Source: Pirellulaceae bacterium (GTDB lineage Bacteria; Planctomycetota; Planctomycetia; Pirellulales; Pirellulaceae). Taken from it: DNA of 64,000 nt. How positions within the stretch are numbered: position 1 is the first letter of the stretch; each line of letters starts with the position of its first letter. The stretch covers positions 558,001-622,000 of the forward strand of contig JAHBXT010000004.1 of the NCBI GenBank assembly GCA_019636385.1, read 5' to 3'. The position numbers and the translations under genes are program-made. A model generated the notes under the pieces. That model did no database searches. It was not told the origin of the DNA and worked only from the letters and a program-made list of their open reading frames with translations. Of the stretch, positions 1-8,974 are shown in pieces.

Positions 1-1194
1 CTGATGTTTGCGCAGGGCGCGTTTGTCGTGACCGTCATGGGCTGTCATGCGAGTCAAATTCGCCTGCACGCGCATCAAAAAATCGCGATAACTCTGCTCG
101 ACTTGCGTGGGCCGAAGCGTTGGTTGCCACGGTGCACAGACAAAGGTGTACAACAAGCCAGCATCGATCATGACCTGTGAAGCGGTTTCGATTTCATCAA
201 GCGCTGCGACAATGCTCTGGCCACTGCGGGGGTCTAGTTGTTGCATTTCCGCGACGAGCAACATAGCCCACAATCCAGGATCCGATATCGACGCGCGCAA
301 CTGCTGGACCATGGGAGCCAGCCCCGCCACGCGCATACGCTGCAGTCCGCGAGCGATCCAGCGCCGATTGTTCTCTGTGGATTGCGGGAATTGTTCCAGC
401 AGCGCTTGCGCTGCTGCGCCCGAACCACACCGCACCAGCGCCTCTAGGACCAGACTGAGCACGCTCTCCCGCGAATCCTGCAGATGCACTGCTAGTTTGG
501 ACTCCAAGCCTTGTTCGCTGGAATCTTGGTTGCCGGCGAACTGTGCCAGACTTATCAACACCATCTGAAAACTGGCGGAATCTGCAGTTGACACTCCAGG
601 CCCACAGGACAACACGGCCGATAGATCTAAATAGCCAGGGTGCAGATGTCGCAGCACCTCCAGGGCGGCCAATCCTTGCTGCAATGCGGTTGCCGATTCT
701 GGATTCTCAGCCAACTCGGCAACAGCTTGATCCAGTACTCCTGCCAATTGATCCGCAGATTTATCTAATAGGCCGACGCGCTGCCTGAGCCCTTGGATGT
801 CGATACGGAAGAATATTTTGTGCGACTGGGCAGTCTGCACGATCTGCTGCTCATGCTCAGCCAGCTCGGTTATCGGCATCTTGACGACCTGCTCCAGCAG
901 CTTGCCGGCGGAGCGCGTGGTGATGCTGGTTAACTCTCGTTCCTGCCCTACTAAGTCTGCCACCTGAAGACAGGCGTGGCCGATGGTTGACGAGGGAATC
1001 GGGAAAAAGCTGAGCATCGGAAACTGAGTAAACGCGATTTCCGGCGATCGTTGGCTCCACTGGTCAAATACCACTTGGCTAATGCTGGTATCATCCATGT
1101 AGCCTTCACACAGCCAATTGAGCGCTATATTGCGCACTGCATCATCATCGTGCGACAAATGCTCGATTACAGAACCCAGGATGGAATCAGCCAT
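1..1194 (-). CDS. Hypothetical protein, C-terminus cut by window edge
   Basis: A minus-strand frame stays open for about 398 codons from an ATG at 1194 to the left edge, so the stop lies outside the window. The product is Leu/Ala/Gln-rich and looks alpha-helical, with helix-like units such as VLSLVLEALVRCG and ALLEQFPQS that could be HEAT-like repeats. I see no signal peptide, membrane segment or catalytic motif. I do not recognise the family. The amino-acid composition and the absence of stops over 1.2 kb are the reasons to call it real. The plus-strand frames over this stretch are shadows. Confidence 0.75.
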   Translation of the reverse strand, partial: MADSILGSVIEHLSHDDDAVRNIALNWLCEGYMDDTSISQVVFDQWSQRSPEIAFTQFPMLSFFPIPSSTIGHACLQVADLVGQERELTSITTRSAGKLLEQVVKMPITELAEHEQQIVQTAQSHKIFFRIDIQGLRQRVGLLDKSADQLAGVLDQAVAELAENPESATALQQGLAALEVLRHLHPGYLDLSAVLSCGPGVSTADSASFQMVLISLAQFAGNQDSSEQGLESKLAVHLQDSRESVLSLVLEALVRCGSGAAAQALLEQFPQSTENNRRWIARGLQRMRVAGLAPMVQQLRASISDPGLWAMLLVAEMQQLDPRSGQSIVAALDEIETASQVMIDAGLLYTFVCAPWQPTLRPTQVEQSYRDFLMRVQANLTRMTAHDGHDKRALRKHQ

Positions 1195-1458
1195 GTTGTT
1201 CACTTCCGCTGTGCACTTCGTTCCTCTCAATCGGCATCGGCAATTGTAGCTGCCGTCGCCAGACGGTGAGTTCGCCTTACGATTTTCGGTCGAGCCAATT
1301 CGACTATTCACAGCCTAGTTTGCGTTATCTTGCTGTTTGACGAGGTGTTTTGGCAATACCGGTTGGGCCATCATGGCCCAATAGACGCAGAAATTTAGCT
1401 AGAATTGTTCTACAGAACACTGATTTCGACCATTCTCCGTATGGAAAGGTTCACCGGT

Positions 1459-2562
1459 ATGCAATTAACTTCAGTTCTGATACGCATCCTACGCACTACT
1501 CAACTGACGCCTCTCGGGCCGGTGGCGGCTGTTCGAACTGCAATGCAGCTGATCTTCTGTTGGTATTTGCTATCAACATTCCCTAGTGGAGCAATCAGCG
1601 CCGACGAGCCGATGCGCGTCGGCATGATCGGATTGGATACATCGCACGCACCGGCCTTTGCCAAGCTTATCAACCAGAATTCGGATGTCGCTAGCCCGCT
1701 GGCAACCATGCGGGTAGTGGCCGCCTATCCTGGCGGTAGCCCCGATCTACCGTCCAGCCGCGATCGAGTTGTCGGCTTTACCGATGATCTGCGGAAGATG
1801 GGCATCCAGATCGTCGATTCGATCGAACAACTGCTGACCAAAGTCGATGCCGTACTGCTGGAGAGCGTGGACGGACGAAAGCACCTGGAACAAGCCATAC
1901 CCGTATTTCGAGCTGGCAAGCCGATGTTTATCGACAAGCCGCTCGCAGCCAATTTGACCGACGCTCTTGCCATCGACCGATTAGCCAAGCACTATCAGTC
2001 TCGCTGGTTCAGCAGCTCTTCATTACGTTTCAGTCCCAGCATCATTCGCTATCGTGGGGCAGCATACCAAGGTGCTATTCACGGCGCGGATGCGTGGGGC
2101 CCTTGTGCGCTGGACGCCACGCATGAAGATCTATTTTGGTACGGCATTCACGGAGTCGAAACACTGTACACGGCCATGGGAACAGGCTGCCAGCAGCTCG
2201 TGCGGGTCAGTACTCCCAGCACCGATGTTGTCGTGGGGACATGGGAGGGGGGGCGAATTGGATCGTTTCGGGGCATACGCAGCGGTGCCAGCGGTTATGG
2301 TTTGGCTGTCTTTGGCCAAAAATCGATCGAACTAGACGCCAAATACGAAGGCTACGGACCACTGGTCGAAGAGATCGCCCGATTCTTCAGTGGTGGGCCG
2401 CACCCTGTCAGCAACCAAGAAACGCTGGAGATGATGACCTTTATGCAGGCGGCTCAGGTATCGAAACAGCGTGGTGTCCAGCCAGTCACTTTAAGCGAAG
2501 TTTTCGAGCAACATCTGGCTGCGGCTGAAGAAATTGTGGCTAGAATAGTGGACCAACCCTAA
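1459..2562 (+). CDS. Exported Gfo/Idh/MocA-like oxidoreductase
   Basis: The N-terminal Rossmann region (VGMIGLDTSH) and the segment KPMFIDKPLAA, matching the family's EKP motif with D in place of E, mark a Gfo/Idh/MocA-type NAD(P)-dependent oxidoreductase. Its substrate is probably a sugar or cyclitol and cannot be read from sequence. A hydrophobic stretch (LIFCWYLLST) before the sequence SGAISADEP suggests a signal peptide, as is common for planctomycete members. The start is uncertain: ATG codons lie at 1441, 1459 and 1543, and the frame is open back to a TTG at 1405. The 1543 start would give the most compact signal peptide. The stop is 18 bp before the BMC gene, so the two are probably co-transcribed. 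Confidence 0.8.
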   Translation: MQLTSVLIRILRTTQLTPLGPVAAVRTAMQLIFCWYLLSTFPSGAISADEPMRVGMIGLDTSHAPAFAKLINQNSDVASPLATMRVVAAYPGGSPDLPSSRDRVVGFTDDLRKMGIQIVDSIEQLLTKVDAVLLESVDGRKHLEQAIPVFRAGKPMFIDKPLAANLTDALAIDRLAKHYQSRWFSSSSLRFSPSIIRYRGAAYQGAIHGADAWGPCALDATHEDLFWYGIHGVETLYTAMGTGCQQLVRVSTPSTDVVVGTWEGGRIGSFRGIRSGASGYGLAVFGQKSIELDAKYEGYGPLVEEIARFFSGGPHPVSNQETLEMMTFMQAAQVSKQRGVQPVTLSEVFEQHLAAAEEIVARIVDQP

Positions 2563-2580
2563 CCCCTACGACTGCACTTC

Positions 2581-3237
2581 ATGACCAGCGCACCTCCAGC
2601 AGATGTACTTCAATCGTCGGCCTTCGGAGTCTTAGAGACCACCGGTTGGACTCCGGCGATGGTAGCTTTGGACGCCATGGAAAAGGCCGCCCAGATCAGA
2701 GTCTGGCAGGTCGAACTCAACGATTTCTTTGGAACCTGCATCAAAATCTACGGCTCGGCAGATTCTGTTCGAACGGCGATTGATGTCGGTCACGCGATCG
2801 CCGCACAGCTGCAAGGCAAGCCAGTAAGTACGATGACCGCTCGATTGAGTCCAGAAGCGGCGCTCGGCATCGATAGTCCGGTCGAGTACAACCCGTTAAT
2901 TCAACAATATGTCGTCAAACTACCTCTTACCCCCGAGGACCCTACGGTGAGTTCTGATTCCATTCAAGCATTGGGTTTTATCGAGACCCAAGGATTTACA
3001 GCGGTGTTTGAAGCGGTCGATACCGCGTGTAAAGCTGCCCAAGTTGAAGTCGTTGGCAAAGAGAAGTTAGGCGGAGGTTATGTGACCATAGTGTTGCGGG
3101 GTGATGTGGCGGCGGTACGAGCAGCCATCGACGCAGCGCGGCCCAAGGTAGACGGGCTAGGAAAACTGATCGCGGCACATGTCATCGCGCGGCCCAGCCA
3201 ATCGGTATTGGCGCTGCTGCCAGCAGCGGTGAAGTAG
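2581..3237 (+). CDS. Tandem-BMC-domain (BMC-T) microcompartment shell protein
   Basis: This 218-aa protein contains two consecutive BMC folds. The first starts near residue 14 (AFGVLETTGWTPAMVALDAM) and the second near residue 130 (ALGFIETQGFTAVFEAVDTA). Each has the GxxET start, a helix, a pore-loop segment (FFGTCIKI; GGGYVTIVLRG) and the AAIDA-type helix. BMC-T proteins form pseudohexameric trimers in the shells of bacterial microcompartments. No other shell or cargo gene (aldolase, aldehyde dehydrogenase, BMC-P/H) is in this window. The gene directly follows an oxidoreductase gene. Family assignment is firm; which compartment it serves is unknown. Confidence 0.88.
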   Translation: MTSAPPADVLQSSAFGVLETTGWTPAMVALDAMEKAAQIRVWQVELNDFFGTCIKIYGSADSVRTAIDVGHAIAAQLQGKPVSTMTARLSPEAALGIDSPVEYNPLIQQYVVKLPLTPEDPTVSSDSIQALGFIETQGFTAVFEAVDTACKAAQVEVVGKEKLGGGYVTIVLRGDVAAVRAAIDAARPKVDGLGKLIAAHVIARPSQSVLALLPAAVK

Positions 3238-3547
3238 AGCCGCCGCGGGAAGTAATGTTGGGATTGGAAGTCGTGTGAGGATTGGATGAATAGTCGCTGA
3301 GTTGCAAAGAGTTGAGACCTTAGACTTCCAATTTGAGATCAAAGATTTCAGATCTAGCATCGCAAATGTGCGATTTGGACTGGTCGCCTGCGAACGTGCA
3401 ATTCTCTTTCCGATTTCAACCACCCCCCATCGCGCTTACCCAGCAATTGCACTTCACAACTCGCAAGTTCTTCAATCTCTACTCGATTTGCATCCTAAGT
3501 TCGATACTCCACCAAAATCGATGATCCTTACTCGGGAAATTTCAACC
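3238..3547. other. Intergenic region with inverted repeats
   Basis: No convincing gene in about 310 bp. A perfect 10-bp inverted repeat ATTGGAAGTC / GACTTCCAAT occupies 3263-3272 and 3323-3332, about 50 bp apart. A small hairpin ATCGCA-aatg-TGCGAT lies at 3359-3374. The region probably carries the end of the BMC transcript and the promoter of the hydrolase pair; no clear -35/-10 pair was found. Confidence 0.4.
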
Positions 3548-4399
3548 ATGCCTGCCACCATTCTCCGCAGTTTCACGGTCGCGCTGATTTCATCGCTTCT
3601 GGTTTTGCCTGCCAACATTCTTCTGGGACAGACGGCCGAAGTCGATATCCGTCCCGACGTTGTCTATGGCCACAAAGACGGCCTGGCCTTGACCTACGAT
3701 GTCTTGACTCCCAAACAAAATGCCAACGGGGTCGGTCTGTTGTTTATGGTCAGCGGTGGCTGGTTTTCTATTTGGGCACCACCCGAACAGCTGGCCAAGA
3801 CCTATCTCGCCCCGCTATTGGATCAAGGCTACACAGTCTTCGCGGTTCGACATGGCAGCAGCCCCAAATATGTCGTCCCTGAAATTGTGGTCGATGTCAA
3901 ATCAGCACTCAAACACATCTCGGAGCGCGCGGGTGATTACGGCGTCGACAAATCGCGCCTGGGCGTTTTTGGATTCAGCGCTGGTGGCCATTTATCGCTG
4001 ATTCTCGGGACCCAAACCAACGACCAGGGTGATGCCGAATCTGCTCCACGAGTGGCCGCCGTAGTCGCAGTCTTTCCACCTACTGATCTAACGCCTTACG
4101 TTGATTCACATTCGCTTCGCGAGCGATTTCCGGCGCTGAAATTCGACATCCAGCAAGCTGCCGATGTATCACCAGCCAAACATGTCACCAGCGACGACGC
4201 TCCCACGCTGCTGGTTCACGGCGACAAAGATGAATTAGTTCCTATCTCCCATAGTCATCAGATTGTGGCTGAATTTGAAAAATCGAACGTCAAACACCAG
4301 CTCATCACCATCGAAGGTGCCGCGCACGGCTTCGACGCCGAAGGCAACAAACGCATGATCGACGGGATGATCCAGTGGTTTGGCGAACATCTCAAGTAG
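3548..4399 (+). CDS. Secreted alpha/beta hydrolase (copy 1 of tandem pair)
   Basis: A 283-aa alpha/beta-hydrolase with a cleavable signal peptide (hydrophobic VALISSLLVLPA, then LLGQTAE). The nucleophile elbow is GFSAGG, the acidic residue is in LLVHGDKDELVP and the histidine in GAAHGF, giving a complete Ser-Asp-His triad. An oxyanion-like VSGGW motif lies near residue 67. These features fit the dienelactone-hydrolase/BD-FAE-like esterases. The ATG at 3548 was chosen because it starts the signal peptide; the frame is open further upstream without support. The next gene encodes a close paralogue, so this is a tandem duplication. Confidence 0.85.
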   Translation: MPATILRSFTVALISSLLVLPANILLGQTAEVDIRPDVVYGHKDGLALTYDVLTPKQNANGVGLLFMVSGGWFSIWAPPEQLAKTYLAPLLDQGYTVFAVRHGSSPKYVVPEIVVDVKSALKHISERAGDYGVDKSRLGVFGFSAGGHLSLILGTQTNDQGDAESAPRVAAVVAVFPPTDLTPYVDSHSLRERFPALKFDIQQAADVSPAKHVTSDDAPTLLVHGDKDELVPISHSHQIVAEFEKSNVKHQLITIEGAAHGFDAEGNKRMIDGMIQWFGEHLK

Positions 4400-4467
4400 T
4401 TCCCCCTTACCGTCTTCCTTGTTAATTTTTGCAACGTCTCATGGACGTCTTTCTCGGAGGCATCATT

Positions 4468-5325
4468 ATGCAGCGACTCATCAGCCACTGTGTCCCCGCC
4501 GTCGCACTGCTTGCGATGAGCTTGACAACGCCCGCTAATTGCAGGCAACTTCGCGCTGCGAGCTTCGACGTTCGTCCGGATGTGGTATATGGCCACAAGG
4601 ATGGTATGGCGCTGACGTACGACGTCTTTACGCCTAAAGAAAACGCCAAGGGACTGGGGTTGTTGTTCATGGTCAGCGGTGGCTGGGTTTCCACTTGGGT
4701 TCCACCGCAACAACTGGGAAGCACCATGTTGGCACCGCTGCTGCAACAGGGTTACACCGTCTTTGCGGTACGTCACGGCAGCAGCCCCAAGTATGTTGTT
4801 CCCGAAGTTGCGAACGACGTCAAACAGGCTCTCAAGCACATACATAAGAACGCTGACGACTACAGTGTGGACAAATCGCGGCTGGGCGTATTCGGTTTTA
4901 GTGCGGGCGGCCATCTGTCGTTGATTCTTGGCACTCAATCCAATCATGTGGGTCACGCGGAACAACAACCTCGAGTCGCTGCCGTTGTGGCTGTATGTCC
5001 ACCAACTGATCTGGAACTGGCTCTGGATTCGGAAGACCTCGTCAGACGCTTCCCGGCGCTTAAGTTCAAACGCGACCTGGTTGGCGACGTTTCTCCGCTA
5101 CGGCATGTTACCAGCGATGATGCTGCGACGTTGCTAATTCATGGCGACCAAGACGATCTGGTACCGATTTCGCAGAGTCAAGACATTGCAGCCGCGCTGG
5201 AGAAGAATCAAGTCAAACATGAGCTGATGACCATCGAAGGTGCCGGACACGGCTTCGACCCTGAAAGCCGCAAACTCATCTTTCAAGGCATGGTACAGTG
5301 GTTTGATCAACACCTGCACCCCTAA
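4468..5325 (+). CDS. Secreted alpha/beta hydrolase (copy 2 of tandem pair)
   Basis: A 285-aa paralogue of the preceding gene, sharing long identical segments such as RPDVVYGHKDG, FAVRHGSSPKYVVPE and GVFGFSAGGHLSLILGTQ. The triad is again Ser in GFSAGG, Asp in HGDQDDLVP and His in GAGHGF. A signal peptide precedes the mature start (VALLAMSLTTPANC). The start at 4468 is supported by GGAGG nine bases upstream; an in-frame ATG at 4441 is less likely. Most divergence lies in the N-terminus and around residues 165-200, where substrate loops are expected. Confidence 0.85.
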   Translation: MQRLISHCVPAVALLAMSLTTPANCRQLRAASFDVRPDVVYGHKDGMALTYDVFTPKENAKGLGLLFMVSGGWVSTWVPPQQLGSTMLAPLLQQGYTVFAVRHGSSPKYVVPEVANDVKQALKHIHKNADDYSVDKSRLGVFGFSAGGHLSLILGTQSNHVGHAEQQPRVAAVVAVCPPTDLELALDSEDLVRRFPALKFKRDLVGDVSPLRHVTSDDAATLLIHGDQDDLVPISQSQDIAAALEKNQVKHELMTIEGAGHGFDPESRKLIFQGMVQWFDQHLHP

Positions 5326-5402
5326 ACATCTACAGTGAACTGAGAATACTCAAGCGCCGGACGTCCACCTTGTCTCGACGTACTGGCCTGAGTCGTCGCG
5401 GC

Positions 5403-6134
5403 TTAGCGCTGCTCCGTGGTGTCGGCCGACGGCGACCATGGCTTCTGAAAAATCACAATATAGTTCTCGTGAAGCAAGCCCTGGACTTCGTGAACTTTCT
5501 TGAATCCGCACTCGGCGATTTCAGCTTCGACTACTTCTTGTCCAGCACGGACATGATTGAGCACCCACTGCGTGCTCTTGCCTTCCTCACGCCGAAAGTC
5601 GATGACAATCACTCGACCCCCTGGCTTCATGGCTTGGTAAAGTGACCTCATCGTCTTAATCGGAAATTCAAAGTGATGGTAGGTGTCGCAGATGAACGCC
5701 ACATCGACAGAATCAGCGGGCAGCTCAGTAGAATCTGCGGTACACAGCAGGATGTCAACATTGCGTAGTTCCAATTGACGGCTGACCGATTGGATATGTT
5801 CCAGAAAATTCTTGGCAATATCTACCGCAATGACGTGCCCCATCGTTCCGGTGGCATCCGCCAATAAACGAGTAAACAAACCCGTCCCGGCGCCAATATC
5901 AGCCACCGTCTGCCCTGGCTGAATCTTACAAGCCGCCACTATTTCCTTGCGAAGTGCATAAACCTCGCGGCTCTCGACTTCGAAGCGACTTACAAAATCG
6001 CTGACATTTGGATCAACAAAGGAATCATTGATGCCCGGACGTAGGCTAGTGTCCTGGGCGACCAGCGCATGGCTGATCCAACAGATCACGCACACCAGGA
6101 ACCCAGTTCTGAATCTCGACTGTTGGCTGGCCAT
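5403..6134 (-). CDS. Exported class I SAM-dependent methyltransferase
   Basis: The product (243 aa) has the SAM-binding motif I VADIGAGTGLFT, an acidic residue at the end of strand 2 (VIAVDIA) and the late motif MKPGGRVIVIDFR, so it is a Rossmann-fold methyltransferase. Its N-terminus (FLVCVICWISHALVAQ) looks like a signal peptide, which is unusual for a SAM-dependent enzyme but common among planctomycete members of this family. The frame is open to 6338, but that start would overlap miaB by about 100 bp, so the ATG at 6134 before the signal peptide was chosen. Substrate unknown. Confidence 0.8.
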   Translation of the reverse strand: MASQQSRFRTGFLVCVICWISHALVAQDTSLRPGINDSFVDPNVSDFVSRFEVESREVYALRKEIVAACKIQPGQTVADIGAGTGLFTRLLADATGTMGHVIAVDIAKNFLEHIQSVSRQLELRNVDILLCTADSTELPADSVDVAFICDTYHHFEFPIKTMRSLYQAMKPGGRVIVIDFRREEGKSTQWVLNHVRAGQEVVEAEIAECGFKKVHEVQGLLHENYIVIFQKPWSPSADTTEQR

Positions 6135-6240
6135 TTTGCTTTTGCGCGCTGACTGTAGATGACACAGATTCATGAGCATGCAGCGTCTTGGAAGATCCCG
6201 ATTGGCCGCAGGCCCAAACAGAGATCTTCTACACAACGCG

Positions 6241-7701
6241 TCAACTCGGCAGCACTGGCATGACAATATTGGTTGAGCGGCTACCGATAGCTTCAACAGT
6301 TTCGACGGCGCCAAACAGCGTGTGGCTACTGGCGTCATGAATCAATACCGACAGTAACTGGCCCGCCTGCCGCACGTGGCCATCCCAGACCACAATGCGA
6401 TCGCAATGAGTACGTCCGGTCATTTGTCGCATCGGCCCAGATTCGCCGCGCTTGATCGAATACTTGCTGGGACCTTCGACCAACACTTCAACGCGCTGAC
6501 CGAGAAATCTGAGGTTATCTTCCTGGCTAATGGCATTCTGCAAGGCTAACAATTCGTTATTGCGCTGCTGCTTGACGAGTTCCGGGACATCATCGGGCAG
6601 ATTTTGCGCCGCCTTCGTGCCAGGTCGCACTGAGTATTGAAAAATAAAGCTATTCTTAAATCGGCAGCGCTGCATCAGCTCAACGGTCTGTTGAAAATCC
6701 TCGTCTGTTTCACCGCAAAATCCTACGATAAAATCGCTAGACACTGCCGCATCGGGCAGCACCGTACGAATACGGGCGAACATTTCATCGTAGTCCGCCA
6801 CCGTGTAGCCGCGCTTCATCCGCTTGAGCATCGTATCGGAGCCACTTTGAGCCGGCACATGCAAGTAGGGCGAGCACTTCGGCAGGTCGCGAACCGTCTC
6901 CAGCAGATGCTGCGTCATATCTTTGGGATAATTGGTGACGAACTTGATGCGCTCAATGCCATCGATTTCATGAATCTGCTGTAGCAAATCTGCCAACCGC
7001 GTTTCGTGGTCGCCGTTGCGATAGCGGTAGCTGTTAACAGTCTGTCCCAATAGTACGATCTCTTTGCATCCCTGCTCCGCCAGCGTTCGCGCCTCACTGA
7101 TGATTTGCGCAGGCGGTCGGCCCTGCTCTGGACCGCGCGTCATCGGCACAATGCAATAGGTACAAAACTTGTCACAGCCAATTTGAATTCGCAGATAGGC
7201 TTGATACGCTGTCGGACGCATGCTGGGATCGCGTAGCGGATCAAACGACTCGTGACTGCGGCGTATATCCTCAGTAGAACCGTCGGTCCGCCCCAAACTG
7301 ACGGCCAATTGTGGTCCCTGTCCCGCTTCGACGTTCTTGAGCAGCTCGGCGATACGATGCAACTGCCCTGGTCCGACCACCAAATCTACATAAGGCGCCC
7401 TGTCGAACACGAGCTTTTGGTCTTTCTGAGCCATGCAGCCCATGACACCAATCATCTTCTCAGGATGCTCCAGTTTCATCCGTTTAAGATGCGCTAATTG
7501 GCTATAGACCTTTTCCTCGGCGTGTTCACGAACGCTACAAGTGTTGAACAATATGGTGTCGGCCTCGCTGGCGTTTCGCGCCAATTGGTATCCCTGACGG
7601 CGCAGGCTGGCGACCACCATTTCGCTGTCCAGAACGTTCATCTGACAGCCAACGGTTTCGATGTACAGTCGTTTGCAAGCAGTAGCGGTTGAGCTTTCCA
7701 T
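6241..7701 (-). CDS. miaB: tRNA-2-methylthio-N6-dimethylallyladenosine synthase MiaB
   Basis: MiaB is a radical-SAM methylthiotransferase that converts i6A37 to ms2i6A37 in tRNAs. The 486-aa protein shows the N-terminal UPF0004 domain with its three cluster cysteines (ETVGCQMN, NTCSVRE, GVMGCMAQ), the radical-SAM motif CDKFCTYC near residue 180, and a C-terminal TRAM-like region (LRFLGQRVEVLVEG onward). Length is a little above the usual 440-480. The sequence GRTHCDRIVVW near the end is typical of MiaB rather than MtaB or RimO. It lies upstream of the methyltransferase gene on the same strand with a 106-bp gap. Confidence 0.95.
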   Translation of the reverse strand: MESSTATACKRLYIETVGCQMNVLDSEMVVASLRRQGYQLARNASEADTILFNTCSVREHAEEKVYSQLAHLKRMKLEHPEKMIGVMGCMAQKDQKLVFDRAPYVDLVVGPGQLHRIAELLKNVEAGQGPQLAVSLGRTDGSTEDIRRSHESFDPLRDPSMRPTAYQAYLRIQIGCDKFCTYCIVPMTRGPEQGRPPAQIISEARTLAEQGCKEIVLLGQTVNSYRYRNGDHETRLADLLQQIHEIDGIERIKFVTNYPKDMTQHLLETVRDLPKCSPYLHVPAQSGSDTMLKRMKRGYTVADYDEMFARIRTVLPDAAVSSDFIVGFCGETDEDFQQTVELMQRCRFKNSFIFQYSVRPGTKAAQNLPDDVPELVKQQRNNELLALQNAISQEDNLRFLGQRVEVLVEGPSKYSIKRGESGPMRQMTGRTHCDRIVVWDGHVRQAGQLLSVLIHDASSHTLFGAVETVEAIGSRSTNIVMPVLPS

Positions 7702-7765
7702 AGAACCAGTAGTTTAACCGGCCAATCACCGCTAGGTAATCTTAAAATTGCTCTGAGTGCAGAAT

Positions 7766-8077
7766 TCAAGAGCCTGTCGGGGCGTTACTGAGTGTATCGG
7801 CCGGGGGCGGAGTGCCGCTGGTGACCTGGTCAGAATCCTGCTGATCCCCCATCAGCATACTGCTGATTATCGATAGGTCTACTTCGCCAATCTTGTCGTT
7901 CGCAGCCGAACGTGCCAACCGGGCGGCCCGAGCCCGCTTTCGAGCCCAAACCAATTGCGAATCGACGTATTCTCGCAGCATGGCCGTCAGCTCTGCTTGG
8001 CGGCGCCGCATCAACGAAACCAGCACCAAAGCCGACAGCCCGCCTGCGATGATCAGCAAGATCGTTTCGATTGACAT
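7766..8077 (-). CDS. Small single-pass membrane protein, unknown function
   Basis: This 103-aa product has one N-terminal transmembrane helix (about residues 4-23) followed by a basic stretch (RRRQAEL; ARKRARAARLARSA) and a hydrophilic C-terminus ending in a Pro/Thr-rich tail. The start at 8077 is preceded by GGAG about nine bases upstream; an earlier ATG at 8119 has no such support. I do not recognise the family. It may share a transcript with miaB, whose start is 65 bp downstream of this stop. Confidence 0.6.
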   Translation of the reverse strand: MSIETILLIIAGGLSALVLVSLMRRRQAELTAMLREYVDSQLVWARKRARAARLARSAANDKIGEVDLSIISSMLMGDQQDSDQVTSGTPPPADTLSNAPTGS

Positions 8078-8496
8078 ACCGGTTCTCCAGAGATTGCCAC
8101 TTGCGGCGGAGTCTATCAAAATCGTTCATTTCAAGGGATAGCGATTTGATTGGCTTGAAGGCAGGACGTATTGTCTGTTGGCATAAAAGGCGGCTAGCTC
8201 CGGCTCTTTTGCGCCAGAACAACCTATTCGGGAACCCTAAAAGCGGCTAAAGGGGCATGATATTCCACTGGAAGCTGCGTGAAATTGGGGACATTGTACG
8301 GCTCAATTCATCGCTCTCCGTGCAGTACGGTACAATTGTCTCATACCCCTTTATATGGGGGCTTGTGGGTTAGGTTGTCCGTAGTATGTTTTGCTGGTGG
8401 CTCAACGGATTGTTTTGGGCCAAGTTGCCACTGTTTTATAGTTTTTCGCCGTTTTTCGGCGCGTCATTCCACGACAGGACATCGGAGTTTGGGTAA
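8078..8496. other. Divergent intergenic region upstream of hpf
   Basis: About 420 bp without a convincing gene, between a minus-strand gene and hpf. Two short hairpins are visible: CCCC-tttatat-GGGG at 8346-8360 and CGCCG-ttttt-CGGCG at 8447-8461. The second lies 36 bp before the hpf start and may be a 5'-UTR structure. No confident sigma-70 or sigma-54 promoter could be assigned. Confidence 0.4.
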
Positions 8497-8835
8497 GTGC
8501 AAGTCAATATCTCTGCTCGTCACGGATCCGTATCGGATCGCGATTTGGATTTGATACGTGAAAAATCCGAGAAAATTCGACGGCTTTTCGACCGTATCAA
8601 CGCCATTCAAGTTATCGTCGATCTGCAGCATCGAGACGAGCCGCATGTGGAATTGAACGTTTCCGCTGAACACGCTCAGGATTTCGTCGCCTCGGCCAAG
8701 GCCACTACGGTGATTGGGGCGTTGGACGCGGCGATTCAGAAAGTCGAACAGCAACTACGCAAATACAAAGAAAAGCTGACAGACCACAAAGGCGTTAGCC
8801 CCAAACACATTCCTCCAAAGGACGAGGCTGATTGA
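8497..8835 (+). CDS. hpf: Ribosome hibernation-promoting factor (short HPF/RaiA family)
   Basis: The 112-aa protein matches the S30AE/HPF fold: N-terminal strand MQVNISARHGSVSDRDLDLI, middle strand HVELNVSAEHAQDF, and the C-terminal helix ending in QKVEQQLRKYKEKLTDHK. It would bind the 30S subunit at the decoding region and silence ribosomes in stress or stationary phase. It lacks the dimerisation domain of long HPF. The start codon is GTG. The gene heads an hpf-ptsN-ptsH cluster, an arrangement related to the rpoN-hpf-ptsN regions of other bacteria. Confidence 0.9.
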   Translation: MQVNISARHGSVSDRDLDLIREKSEKIRRLFDRINAIQVIVDLQHRDEPHVELNVSAEHAQDFVASAKATTVIGALDAAIQKVEQQLRKYKEKLTDHKGVSPKHIPPKDEAD

Positions 8836-8974
8836 CGTCTCCGGTCGCGTGTTCACGGCGATCGAATCTGCTAGCCGCCAAGCGTGGCTAAGCGAAAATC
8901 GCCATACGAAAGGCCGCAGTCGCCAGCATTACGAATGCCTCTTCCAGCGCGAGCTATTACGAAAGGTTGATTCA

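Noticed and set aside
6135..6338. N-terminal extension of the methyltransferase gene
   Set aside because: It would overlap miaB by about 100 bp, and the residues are Cys/Arg-rich and unlike the family. The signal-peptide start at 6134 is better.
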